A stretch of 62,869 nucleotides of DNA. Origin: Actinomycetaceae bacterium (GTDB lineage: Bacteria > Actinomycetota > Actinomycetes > Actinomycetales > Actinomycetaceae). The stretch covers positions 1-62,869 of the forward strand of contig JAUMUM010000011.1 of the NCBI GenBank assembly GCA_030530685.1, in the 5' to 3' direction. Below the pieces are notes generated by a model that was not told the DNA's origin, did not search any database, and saw only the letters and a program-made list of their open reading frames with translations. The translations under genes and the position numbers were made by a program. This document shows, one piece after another, positions 8,390 through 15,657 of the stretch (the first letter of the stretch is position 1; every line of letters starts with the position of its first letter).

Positions 8390-9282
8390 AGTCCCCGTGG
8401 CTGCGCGGCGGCTTCCTCGCCCTGGCCGTGGCCGCCGCCGTGTGGGCCGTCGCGGCCAACTGGGACGACGTCGTGCGCGCCGTGCGATCCCTTCCCGCCT
8501 GGATGCTGGCGCTTGGCCTGGCCGGGAGCTTCGCCTACGTCTGGCTGACAATGCTCTCCTGGCGCTCGATCATCACCAGCGGCTCGGCGATCGAAGCGCG
8601 GGTGGCCGCGCGCATCTTCTTCTCCTCCCAGGTGGCCAAATACCTGCCCGGTGGCGTGTGGAACTTCGTGGCCGCGGCCGAGGTGGGTCGGGACTATGCG
8701 ATCTCGCGGCGGCGCTCGGTGACCTCGCTCATGGTGGCCGTGGCGATCTCGATCATCACGGGGATGCTGCTGGCCATCCTGGCACTGCTCTTCGGCCCAG
8801 GCGGTCTGTGGCAAAGCTACTGGTGGGTTGCCGCGGCCCTGCCCGTGGGAATCGCCGTCCTCACGCCGCCCGTGCTTAACCGGGTCCTGGGCGTGGTGCT
8901 GCGCCTGGCCCGGCGCGAGGGGCTCGAGGCCCCGCTGACGTGGTCGGCGTGCGGGAGGTGTGCCGCGTGGGCCCTGGCCGCATGGGTGGTCATCGGCACG
9001 CAGGTGTGGCTCATGCTCACCTGCCTCGGTGCGCGGGCCAATCTGGCGACCTTTTTCCTCGCCGTCGGCGGCTACGCGCTCGGTTGGACGGTCGGATTCC
9101 TCGTGGTCTTCATTCCCGCCGGGGCGGGCGTGCGCGAGGTCGCCCTCGGCGCGGTCCTGGCCGGCGTGGTCGACTCGGGGGCGCTCGTTGTTGTTGTCCT
9201 ACTCGTGCGCCTGCTGACGACCGTGGCCGACGTTGCCCTGGGCGTCGGCGCTTCGCTGGCCATGCGCGCCGGCCGGAAGTAG
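8386..9282 (+). CDS. YbhN/UPF0104-type integral membrane protein (lysyl-PG synthase transmembrane family)
   Basis: The 298-residue protein starts with GTG overlapping the previous stop. It contains about seven hydrophobic segments and the family motif KYLPGGVWNF near 83-92, with a late FIPAGAGVREVALG near 240. These match the MprF-like transmembrane domain without its synthetase half. Related proteins are often encoded next to glycosyltransferases and are suspected of handling lipid-linked intermediates; the biochemical role is not established. The operon context (two glycosyltransferases upstream, no gap) supports a role in exporting or presenting the product of those enzymes. Confidence 0.82.
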   Translation: MKSPWLRGGFLALAVAAAVWAVAANWDDVVRAVRSLPAWMLALGLAGSFAYVWLTMLSWRSIITSGSAIEARVAARIFFSSQVAKYLPGGVWNFVAAAEVGRDYAISRRRSVTSLMVAVAISIITGMLLAILALLFGPGGLWQSYWWVAAALPVGIAVLTPPVLNRVLGVVLRLARREGLEAPLTWSACGRCAAWALAAWVVIGTQVWLMLTCLGARANLATFFLAVGGYALGWTVGFLVVFIPAGAGVREVALGAVLAGVVDSGALVVVVLLVRLLTTVADVALGVGASLAMRAGRK

Positions 9283-9413
9283 CGCGGCGTCGGCGCCCGG
9301 CGGGCGGGCCTCGTGGATGTTCGGCGTCGTGGTCCCGCCCCGCCGCGTGGGTGTCCCGCGTCGCCTGCGTGCAGTCGTGCCGCTCCCGTCTCGTGGCCGC
9401 TCTCCGCCGCGCC

Positions 9414-11078
9414 TCACCCCTGCCCGACGGCGGTCAGCTCCACGTGCAAGCCCGTCCACTGCCGCCTCAGCCAGCGGTCGTGCGAGGCGACGATGACGCT
9501 GCCGGGCCAGCGGGCGATGGCCGCTTCGAGCTCGTCGAGCAGGCGGAGGGAAAAATGGTTGGTCGGCTCGTCGAGCAGGAGCAGGCCGGGCGCGCCAGCC
9601 AGGAGGATGGCCAGCTCGAGGCGGCGCTGCTGCCCCGTGCTCAGCTGGCTGACGGCACGGTTGTGATCCCTGGCCGCCAGCAAGCCGAACGCGGCGAGGT
9701 CGGGGGTGCCCGGCCCCGCGGCGTCCTCGTAGGCCTGCCGCGCCGTCCGGCCCGGCCCGCGCCCGACGGGATCGGGCAGGTGGACATCCTGGCCGAGCAG
9801 GCCGATCGTCGCCCCCGTGGCCGCACGCCCGCCGTCCGGGGTGATCAGCCCGGCTATGGCCGCCAGGAGCGTGGACTTGCCCGAGCCGTTGGCGCCGGTG
9901 ATGAGCAGCTTCTGCCCGGCCCCAAGCGTGAAGGAAACTGGGCTCAGGCGCCCGGCCACGCGCAGGCCGGTCACGTTTAGGTCCGCGGCCTCGACCTGGG
10001 CGGCCTCGGGTGCTCCCGACCTTCCCGGCAGAGCGGCGAAGGTCAGCGGGGAAGGGGGCTTGCGGACCTGGCTGGCCTCGAGCTCGTCGAGCTGCTTGCG
10101 CGCGCTCTTGACCCGGCGGGAGACGGTGCTCGCGTTCCTGTCGGCGTAGAACTTCGCGGCCATCCGCACCTCGGAGCGCGGCTTGAAGGAGCTGTGCCCC
10201 ACCGCGTGCGAGCGGCGCACGTTGGCGCGCAGGCGCCCGAGCTCGCGCTGTTCGCGCTCGTAGCGCTGCTTCCACGCCTCGACGAGCCGGGCCTGCTGCT
10301 GAAGGTACTGGCTGTAGGTGCCGCCGAAGCGGGTGAAGCCTTCCACGGAGGGGTCCATGTCGAAGATGGCCGTGGCGATGTCGTCGAGGAAGGCGCGGTC
10401 GTGGCTGGCGGTGACGACGGGGCCGCGCCAGTTCTTCAGCATTGAGGCGAGGTACTCGGCGGCCGAGTCGTCGAGGTGGTTGGTCGGCTCGTCCAGGAGG
10501 AGCACGTCGGGCCCGTCGAGCAGGAGCCAGGCCAGGGCCAGGCGCGAGCGCTGGCCGCCCGAAAGGCTCCCGGTGGGGCGGTGCGGGTTAATCGAGGCCA
10601 GGCCGAGGCTGGAAAGGGTCTGGCCGATGCGCGCGTCAACGGTCCACGCGTCGAGGCGTTCGGCTTCGGCCAGCGCCCGCTCGTAGTCGCGCGTGGCCTG
10701 GACGTCGTCGGGCCTGGCGGCAAGCCGTTCGCCGGCCTCGGTCACGCCGCGGATGGCCTCGCGCTGGTTCGCCACAGCGCTTTCGATCGCCTGGCCGAGG
10801 CTCTCCTCGGGAGCGAAGGGGACGACCTGGTGGTACAGGCCCGCGCGTGGGTGGTCGGGGCCGCTGACGCGGATGGTGCCGGAGGCGGGGGTGAGCAGGC
10901 CGGCGAGCAGGCGCAGGAGCGTGGACTTGCCGCAGCCGTTTTCGCCGACGACGCCGAGGCGCTGCCCGGATGCGGCCGTCAGGGACAGGTCCGTCAGCAC
11001 TCGCCTGTCGGAAAAGGAAAAACTCACGCCCTCGCAGAGAAGGTGAGTGGGCGGGGAATCGGTGCGGCCGGTGGTCAT
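9414..11078 (-). CDS. ABC-F family ATPase (ribosome-associated, possible antibiotic-protection protein)
   Basis: This soluble protein has two ABC domains and no membrane segment. Walker A sites are GENGCGKSTL (45-54) and GANGSGKSTL in the second half. Signatures are LSGGQRSR and LSTGQQRR, with LLLDEPTNHLD and LLLLDEPTNHF as the Walker B/D-loop regions. An Arg/Lys-rich linker near 260-320 is the P-site tRNA interaction motif position. The ATG at 11078 is preferred because GAGGAAC lies 6-12 nt upstream; a second in-frame ATG is at 11084. Members of the family either remove ribosome-targeting antibiotics (Msr, Vga types) or act as translation factors (EttA types). The leader described below suggests induction by translation stress. 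Confidence 0.9.
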   Translation of the reverse strand: MTTGRTDSPPTHLLCEGVSFSFSDRRVLTDLSLTAASGQRLGVVGENGCGKSTLLRLLAGLLTPASGTIRVSGPDHPRAGLYHQVVPFAPEESLGQAIESAVANQREAIRGVTEAGERLAARPDDVQATRDYERALAEAERLDAWTVDARIGQTLSSLGLASINPHRPTGSLSGGQRSRLALAWLLLDGPDVLLLDEPTNHLDDSAAEYLASMLKNWRGPVVTASHDRAFLDDIATAIFDMDPSVEGFTRFGGTYSQYLQQQARLVEAWKQRYEREQRELGRLRANVRRSHAVGHSSFKPRSEVRMAAKFYADRNASTVSRRVKSARKQLDELEASQVRKPPSPLTFAALPGRSGAPEAAQVEAADLNVTGLRVAGRLSPVSFTLGAGQKLLITGANGSGKSTLLAAIAGLITPDGGRAATGATIGLLGQDVHLPDPVGRGPGRTARQAYEDAAGPGTPDLAAFGLLAARDHNRAVSQLSTGQQRRLELAILLAGAPGLLLLDEPTNHFSLRLLDELEAAIARWPGSVIVASHDRWLRRQWTGLHVELTAVGQG

Positions 11079-11081
11079 GTT

Positions 11082-11172
11082 CATGTTCCTCGTGGGCGCG
11101 ACGGGACCCCGCGGGGCCGCAGCCTCCGACACGGGGCGGGTATCTACCTCACAGGAACATGGGCTAATCGTA
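11082..11172 (-). promoter_or_regulatory. Candidate translational attenuator of the ABC-F gene with leaderless promoter
   Basis: On the minus strand the promoter -10 is TACGAT (11167-11172) with a weak TTTGCT (11189-11194) 16 nt upstream. The RNA would begin at the leader ORF. Its CATGTTCCT (11153-11161) is perfectly complementary to AGGAACATG (11082-11090), which contains the ABC-F Shine-Dalgarno and first ATG. GTG/CAC extends the stem past one bulged base. The roughly 60-nt loop holds a second GC-rich hairpin. In the paired state the ribosome binding site is hidden, and a ribosome on the leader ORF would open it. Confidence 0.55.
11149..11160 (-). CDS. Three-codon leader ORF (Met-Phe-Leu) upstream of the ABC-F gene
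   Basis: ATG TTC CTG TGA is read on the minus strand. It has no Shine-Dalgarno, but TACGAT lies exactly 6 nt upstream, so it could be translated leaderless. Its bases form the 5' arm of a duplex with the ABC-F ribosome binding site. Such tiny ORFs precede some inducible resistance genes. Translation is not proven. Confidence 0.4.
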   Translation of the reverse strand: MFL

Positions 11173-11203
11173 ACCCGTCGTGACGCCGAGCAAAACCGCG
11201 TGA

Positions 11204-11701
11204 TTGCTGCGGCGGGGCGAAAGCGCAGCGACGTGCGATGGGGTATCGGCGCCAGCGTCCGGCTGGAAGGACCGGCGTCGCCAACGCTTTTGGCAGGACG
11301 AGGCGGCCTTCGTCTGCCAGGACTACGGAATGATCGACGAGGAGACCCTGGCCTACAACGTGACGCTGCGCTCGCGGGGGGGGGGGGGGATTGTGCGCCG
11401 CCGGCCCGTGAGCGGCGCGCGCCTGGAGAGCGTCCTGGACGGCGTCGGCCTGGCCGGGCGCGAGCGTGACCGGGCCTCGGTCCTATTGGGAGGGGAGAAG
11501 CAGCGCGCCGGGGTGGCGCGCGCGATTTACAAGAAGGCCGCGTATATCTTCGCCGACGAGCCGACGGCGTCCCTGGACGCCGACAACCGCCGCGTCGTCA
11601 CCGAGCTGCTCACCCGCTCCGCGGCAGCGGGCGCCTGCGTGGTCATCGCCACCCACGACGAGGCACTCGCGTCCATCGCCGACGTCACGTGCCAGCTGTA
11701 G
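11204..11701 (+). pseudogene. 5'-truncated ABC transporter ATPase (MacB/bacteriocin-export type)
   Basis: The reading frame encodes the C-terminal two thirds of an ABC ATPase: CQDYGMIDEETLAYNV matches the Q-loop, LLGGEKQRAGVARAI the signature region (LSGGEQQR in active enzymes), IFADEPTASLD the Walker B and ATHD the H-loop. The roughly 75 residues with the Walker A P-loop are missing; only a scrambled Ser-Gly-Trp-Lys stretch precedes the match. The signature Ser is replaced by Leu. A run of 14 G lies inside the frame. No partner permease is adjacent. It is most likely a remnant of a transporter cut off by rearrangement next to the ABC-F gene. Confidence 0.75.
11376..11389 (+). repeat. Homopolymer of 14 G within the ABC ATPase remnant
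   Basis: Fourteen consecutive G occur between the Q-loop and the signature motif. With 14 the frame is the same on both sides. Tracts of this length slip readily in replication, so the count may vary between cells or be a sequencing error. Confidence 0.9.
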
Positions 11702-11900
11702 GGCTGGCGCCGAGCGGTCCAGCTGTTAGGCCAGCGGCCGAGGCGCAGGGCCTACAGCCGAACTACCGGGCCGACGCCGAGCTACGGAGCTTGCGGTCCA
11801 GCTGCGGGGCCGGCTGCCGAATTCCACGGCTGGGCCGAGCTACGTGGCGAGCGGCCGAGTTCCAGTACTTGCGGCCGAGCTATAAGGGTCCGGCCACCCG
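11692..11900 (+). repeat. Degenerate ~20-nt tandem repeats downstream of the ATPase remnant
   Basis: The end of the pseudogene with its stop (CCAGCTGTAG, 11692-11701) is nearly repeated at 11719-11729. After that, units built on GCCGAGCTACG recur about every 18-21 nt, for example within 11755-11900. No gene is seen from 11702 to 11923 on either strand. Confidence 0.65.
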
Positions 11901-11923
11901 CGCCTGGCGCCACAAGCCCGGCT

Positions 11924-12535
11924 TCACAGGCTCGCCAGGTACTCCTGGACGGCGTCCCACGTGGGCAGGAGGCCGGAATCGGCGGCCTCGGAAAGGCAGG
12001 GGGCGGAGGTGTCCTTGGGTGACAGGAGCAGCTCGAGCTCGCTGCCATCGCGCGCGACCTGCGGGAACTCGAGGCCCACCTCCGGGCACATGGGCGAGAT
12101 GCCGTGCTCGCGCCCGGGCGCATATTCAGCCGAGCACATGTATAGGACCGTCGAGTCGTCCTCCAGGGCGATGAAGGCGTGCCCCAGGCCCTCGGACAGG
12201 TAGATGGCGCGCCGGTCGACGTCGTCGAGCAGGACGCTGTCCCACTGGCCGAAGGTCGGCGAGCCGACGCGGATGTCAATGGCGAAGTCGAGCACGGCCC
12301 CGCGCGGGCACACGACGTACTTCGCCTGGGAGGGCGGCACGTCGGCGAAGTGGATGCCACGGACGGTCCCGGCCTTGGACACGGAGGTGTTCGCTTGGCG
12401 CAGATCGAGGCGGTGGCCCACGGCCTGCTCGAAGGCGCTCGACTTGTAGGCCTCCAGGAACACCCCGCGCTCGTCGGGGAATTGCTTCGGGGTGATCTCC
12501 CAGGCTCCCGGTACCTTCAGCTCGCGGATCTCCAT
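11924..12535 (-). CDS. rmlC: dTDP-4-dehydrorhamnose 3,5-epimerase
   Basis: The third enzyme of dTDP-L-rhamnose synthesis, a cytoplasmic cupin dimer. The 203-residue product carries the catalytic His in VRGIHF (about 52-57), the conserved Lys in QAKYVVCPRG, the cupin strand YLSEGLGHAF and the Tyr of the LYMCSAEYAPGREHGI region. The ATG at 12535 is chosen because GAGAGGACG precedes it; an upstream in-frame ATG at 12553 lacks a good site. The gene diverges from rmlD across a 141-bp region carrying tandem inverted repeats. rmlA is about 8.5 kb away and rmlB is absent from the window. Confidence 0.93.
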   Translation of the reverse strand: MEIRELKVPGAWEITPKQFPDERGVFLEAYKSSAFEQAVGHRLDLRQANTSVSKAGTVRGIHFADVPPSQAKYVVCPRGAVLDFAIDIRVGSPTFGQWDSVLLDDVDRRAIYLSEGLGHAFIALEDDSTVLYMCSAEYAPGREHGISPMCPEVGLEFPQVARDGSELELLLSPKDTSAPCLSEAADSGLLPTWDAVQEYLASL

Positions 12536-12568
12536 CCTCGTCCTCTCTCTCATGTCGCGACGTGGCCC

Positions 12569-12574
12569 ATTGTA
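12569..12574 (-). promoter_or_regulatory. -10 element (TACAAT) of the rmlC promoter
   Basis: TACAAT on the minus strand is a near-perfect -10, 35 nt before the rmlC start. The -35 region is weak. It overlaps the left edge of the rmlD promoter. Confidence 0.45.
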
Positions 12575-12603
12575 CTGCCAGCGCCGCCCGGCCTCGCTAG
12601 AAT
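12575..12603 (+). promoter_or_regulatory. rmlD promoter (CTGCCA-17-TAGAAT)
   Basis: CTGCCA (12575-12580) and TAGAAT (12598-12603) are separated by 17 nt. Transcription would start near 12610, exactly where the tandem 23-bp repeats begin, so a repressor bound there would block elongation or initiation. Confidence 0.5.
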
Positions 12604-12609
12604 GACATG

Positions 12610-12655
12610 GTTCGCTCCCACAAGGGAATTCAGTTCGCTCCCGAAAGGGAACTCA
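12610..12655 (+). repeat. Two adjacent 23-bp repeats with TCCC-N4-GGGA dyads (candidate operator)
   Basis: Positions 12610-12632 and 12633-12655 share GTTCGCTCCC, four variable bases, GGGAA, one variable base and TCA. Each has its own dyad, so two binding sites are spaced by about two helical turns between the divergent rmlC and rmlD promoters. The binding protein is unknown. Confidence 0.7.
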
Positions 12656-12676
12656 CCTAGACAGATTGGCAGGAAA

Positions 12677-13522
12677 ATGCGCTGGTTGATTGCAGGTGCG
12701 CAGGGCATGCTCGGTCAGGACCTCGTGGCCCGGGTCCTTCAGGACGGCCACGACCTCGTGGCCGTCGACCGCGACGAAATCGACATCACCGACCCCGCCA
12801 GCGTCGCCCAGGTGGTCAGGGATGCCGACGTCGTCGTCAATGTCGCGGCCTTCACGGCGGTCGACGCCGCCGAGGAGCAGGAGGACCTCGCCTTCACCGT
12901 CAACGCCACCGGCGCGGAGATCCTCGCCCGCCGCTGCGCCCAGATCGGCGCGCGCTTCGTCCACATCTCCACCGACTACGTGTTCGGGGGAGAGGCGACC
13001 AGCCCCTACGACGAGGACGGCCTCCTGGAACCCAAGGGCGCCTACGGCCGCACCAAGGCCGCCGGCGAGTGGGCCGTGCGATGCAATACGCCCGACTACC
13101 TCATCATCCGCACGGCCTGGCTCTACGGCGCCCACGGCAAGTGCTTCCCCAAGACGATGCGCGACCTTTCCGACAAGCACGAGACACTGTCCGTCGTCAC
13201 CGATGAGATCGGCCAGCCGACGTGGACCGTCGACCTCGCCGACCTCATCGTGCGCCTCATCGACGCCAAGGCCCCCTCCGGCACCTACCACGGCACGTCC
13301 TCGGGCCAGACCAACTGGCACGGTTTCACGCGCGAGATCATCGCGTCGATCGGCAAGGACCCCGACATGGTCAAGGAAACCACGGCCGCCGCCTTCCAGC
13401 GCCCTGCCCCGCGCCCGCACTACTCCGTGCTCGGGCACGACGCCCTGGAGCGCATCGGCGTCGAGCCCATCGGTAACTGGAAGGAGCGCTGGGCCGCGGC
13501 GAGTCAGATCGTGCTCGCCTAG
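12677..13522 (+). CDS. rmlD: dTDP-4-dehydrorhamnose reductase
   Basis: The last enzyme of dTDP-L-rhamnose synthesis, reducing dTDP-6-deoxy-L-lyxo-4-hexulose with NADPH. The 281-residue SDR protein begins MRWLIAGAQGMLGQD with the nucleotide-binding GxxGxxG. It carries HISTDYVFGG (substrate-contacting Thr/Asp/Tyr) and the catalytic YGRTK near 128-132. The ATG at 12677 is preceded by AGGA and gives the usual family start; longer readings have no support. It is followed after 30 bp by a large membrane protein gene and is probably cotranscribed with it. Confidence 0.93.
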   Translation: MRWLIAGAQGMLGQDLVARVLQDGHDLVAVDRDEIDITDPASVAQVVRDADVVVNVAAFTAVDAAEEQEDLAFTVNATGAEILARRCAQIGARFVHISTDYVFGGEATSPYDEDGLLEPKGAYGRTKAAGEWAVRCNTPDYLIIRTAWLYGAHGKCFPKTMRDLSDKHETLSVVTDEIGQPTWTVDLADLIVRLIDAKAPSGTYHGTSSGQTNWHGFTREIIASIGKDPDMVKETTAAAFQRPAPRPHYSVLGHDALERIGVEPIGNWKERWAAASQIVLA

Positions 13523-13552
13523 GCCGGGCCGACGAGCGGACGGGATCGCGAC

Positions 13553-15568
13553 ATGACCCGACGATTCGGCTCCTCGCTGGGCCTGCGCCTGGCCTGCGCA
13601 GCGCTGGCCGCCATTTTCCTGAGCTTCGTCTACGGCATGAACCCGTGGGCGATAGGCTCGGTCGAACCGTGGGTCACCGACCTCGGCCGCGTCGAGTGCG
13701 GCGCCGACAACACGTGGCAGTACCTGACACGAGGGGTGTGCCCGTCCATCGGCTACCCCGAGGGCTCGGCCACGGCCAACGGCCTGATCATCCCGCAGTT
13801 CGCCGTCATCCTGGCCACGGTCCTGCCCGCCCAGGTGGCGCTGACCGCGACGTACGCCCTGCTCATCTTCCTGGCGATCTGCGGCGCGCACGCCTTCTTC
13901 CGCTCGCTGGGCGTCCGCGCGTTCGTCGCCGTGGCCGCCACGGCGGCGTGGATGCTCAACCCGAGCGTGTACGGCATGCGCAATTTCGGTTCGACCTTCT
14001 GGGGCATGCTTCTGCTGCCCGCCTACCTGTGGGTCTTCTCCCGGGGCGTGGCCCGGGTGGCCGCGGCCTTCGGGCTTGATGGCTCGGGTGGCGCGGTGCG
14101 TGGCTCCATCGGGGCTGCTGGTGGCTCGGGCGGGGCGAATACCGCGGTCGGCGCGAGCGACGCGGATGGTCCGGCGGTTGGCGCGGGTGGCGAGGCCGCC
14201 GCCAGAGCAGCCAGTGGCAGACCGGCCAGCGGCGAAGGAACGACCGACGGCAGGCTCGCCGCCTGCGCTCTGGCCGCGGCCGCCACGAGCCTGGCCGCTA
14301 CCGCCGCCGTGAAGATCGACGGCTACTCCTACGTCATGCTCATGGCCGCGGCCGGCCTCGTATTCGCCGTCGGCCCGCTGCTGCGCCGGGGCGCCGAGCG
14401 GCGGTGGGCTCGCAGCGCAGTCGGGCTCGTGATCGTCGGGCAGGCCGCCGTCGTCTCCTATGCCGTCCACCTGGCCACCTCGACATCGAGCGACTGGGCG
14501 AGGGCCGAAACCGACTTCTTCCGCTCCATGGGCGCCGACCTCTCCTCGCTCGTGTGGCCGTCGCGCGACGTGTCGTGGGGTTGGCTGACGGGCCTGGGGC
14601 TGGACACCGGTCAGCTGTGGGGCGACGGCACGAACAACCACTGGAACTACCTCGGCCTGGCCACGATCGTCCTCCTGGCCCTCGGGCTGGTGTGGGCCAG
14701 GCGCGGCATTGGCTCGGCGCGCGTGTGGGTGCTCGTCGGCCTCGTCGCCTTCGTCTTGGCCATGGGCCCGTCGCTGAAGATCTACGACGTCCAGGGGGCG
14801 GCCGCCGGCCCGATCTCCGTGGAGTACTACCTCATGCCCTCCGGCGAGGCCACCTTCACCTGGCCGTGGCAGGGCATGTTCACGGCGCTGCCGGGCCTGT
14901 CGACCATGCGGGCGACGTACAGGTGGATGGCCCTCGTGCGGCTGGCCGTCATCGCCGTGGGAGCGCTCGTCGTCTCCCGGCTCGCCGAGGCGCGGGCGGA
15001 GGAACCCACGCCGGCAACGCGCCGCCGCCTGCGCCTGGCCGGCGCCGTGGCCATTCTCGCCATTGTCGGGACGCTGCCCGCCGTGCCCAGGGACCTGCCG
15101 AAGTCGATGAGAACGGCCGAGTCCGTCGCCTCGATCCGATCCGGTTTTTCCGGTGACATCGACGAGGCGCTGCCCGACGGCGCGCTCGTCGTCATCGCCT
15201 CACCGGTCAGCCAAGGCAACGACTTCCTCGCCCCACTCGTCTCCGCCGACTCGGACATCACGCTCTACAACACGGCCGGCGACAAGGACGTGCAGGAGGC
15301 GCAGGCGACGTGGTCCGCCGAGGTCCTGACCGTTGTCACCGGCGAGGGGGACTGGGCCGCATCCGTGCGCGCCGTGCTCGTCACGGGCCAGGCGCACGCC
15401 GTCGTCGTCCCCGACTACGACATGCGCTGGGGCATCGACTCCTGGCCCAACGACGCCTACGCCGATGTCTCGCGTGAGCGCGTCGAGTCGCTTCGGCAGT
15501 GGCCGGAGCTCGCGGTTGAGCGGCACGAGGGCTTCGTCGTCGTCACGCTTGCCGGCGACGCGGGCTGA
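13553..15568 (+). CDS. Large multi-pass membrane protein of the polysaccharide locus (GT-C/YfhO-like)
   Basis: A 671-residue protein with about ten hydrophobic segments and a C-terminal extracytoplasmic-looking region rich in Asp and Ser. The first loop after the N-terminal segment is long and acidic (DLGRVECGADN), as in GT-C glycosyltransferases that use polyprenyl-linked donors, but no clear catalytic DXD can be assigned. Residues about 176-230 are a Gly/Ala/Ser/Asp-rich cytoplasmic insert encoded by 21-nt repeats (14078-14140 clearest, heptads DGSGGAV, RGSIGAA, GGSGGAN). The start follows rmlD by 30 bp. I cannot assign an activity; a role in modifying or exporting the rhamnose polymer is inferred from position. 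Confidence 0.75.
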   Translation: MTRRFGSSLGLRLACAALAAIFLSFVYGMNPWAIGSVEPWVTDLGRVECGADNTWQYLTRGVCPSIGYPEGSATANGLIIPQFAVILATVLPAQVALTATYALLIFLAICGAHAFFRSLGVRAFVAVAATAAWMLNPSVYGMRNFGSTFWGMLLLPAYLWVFSRGVARVAAAFGLDGSGGAVRGSIGAAGGSGGANTAVGASDADGPAVGAGGEAAARAASGRPASGEGTTDGRLAACALAAAATSLAATAAVKIDGYSYVMLMAAAGLVFAVGPLLRRGAERRWARSAVGLVIVGQAAVVSYAVHLATSTSSDWARAETDFFRSMGADLSSLVWPSRDVSWGWLTGLGLDTGQLWGDGTNNHWNYLGLATIVLLALGLVWARRGIGSARVWVLVGLVAFVLAMGPSLKIYDVQGAAAGPISVEYYLMPSGEATFTWPWQGMFTALPGLSTMRATYRWMALVRLAVIAVGALVVSRLAEARAEEPTPATRRRLRLAGAVAILAIVGTLPAVPRDLPKSMRTAESVASIRSGFSGDIDEALPDGALVVIASPVSQGNDFLAPLVSADSDITLYNTAGDKDVQEAQATWSAEVLTVVTGEGDWAASVRAVLVTGQAHAVVVPDYDMRWGIDSWPNDAYADVSRERVESLRQWPELAVERHEGFVVVTLAGDAG

Positions 15569-15640
15569 GCCGGGCGCGGGGCTAGGGCCGAACTGAGCCG
15601 GGCGCGGGGGCCGAGCCACGCCCGCCCGATGAGCCGGGCC
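15565..15640 (+). repeat. Duplicated 3' gene end with stop codon
   Basis: A 17-bp string starting CTGAGCCGGGCGCGGGG occurs at 15565-15581, where it contains the stop codon of the membrane protein gene. It recurs at 15593-15609, and a decayed third copy is near 15627. Spacing of the first two is 28 nt. Confidence 0.75.
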
Positions 15641-15657
15641 CGCCCTCGCAAAGCCGG

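Noticed and set aside
12653-14641. A 662-codon minus-strand frame opposite rmlD and the membrane protein gene
   Set aside because: A shadow of the plus-strand genes, with no recognisable domain.
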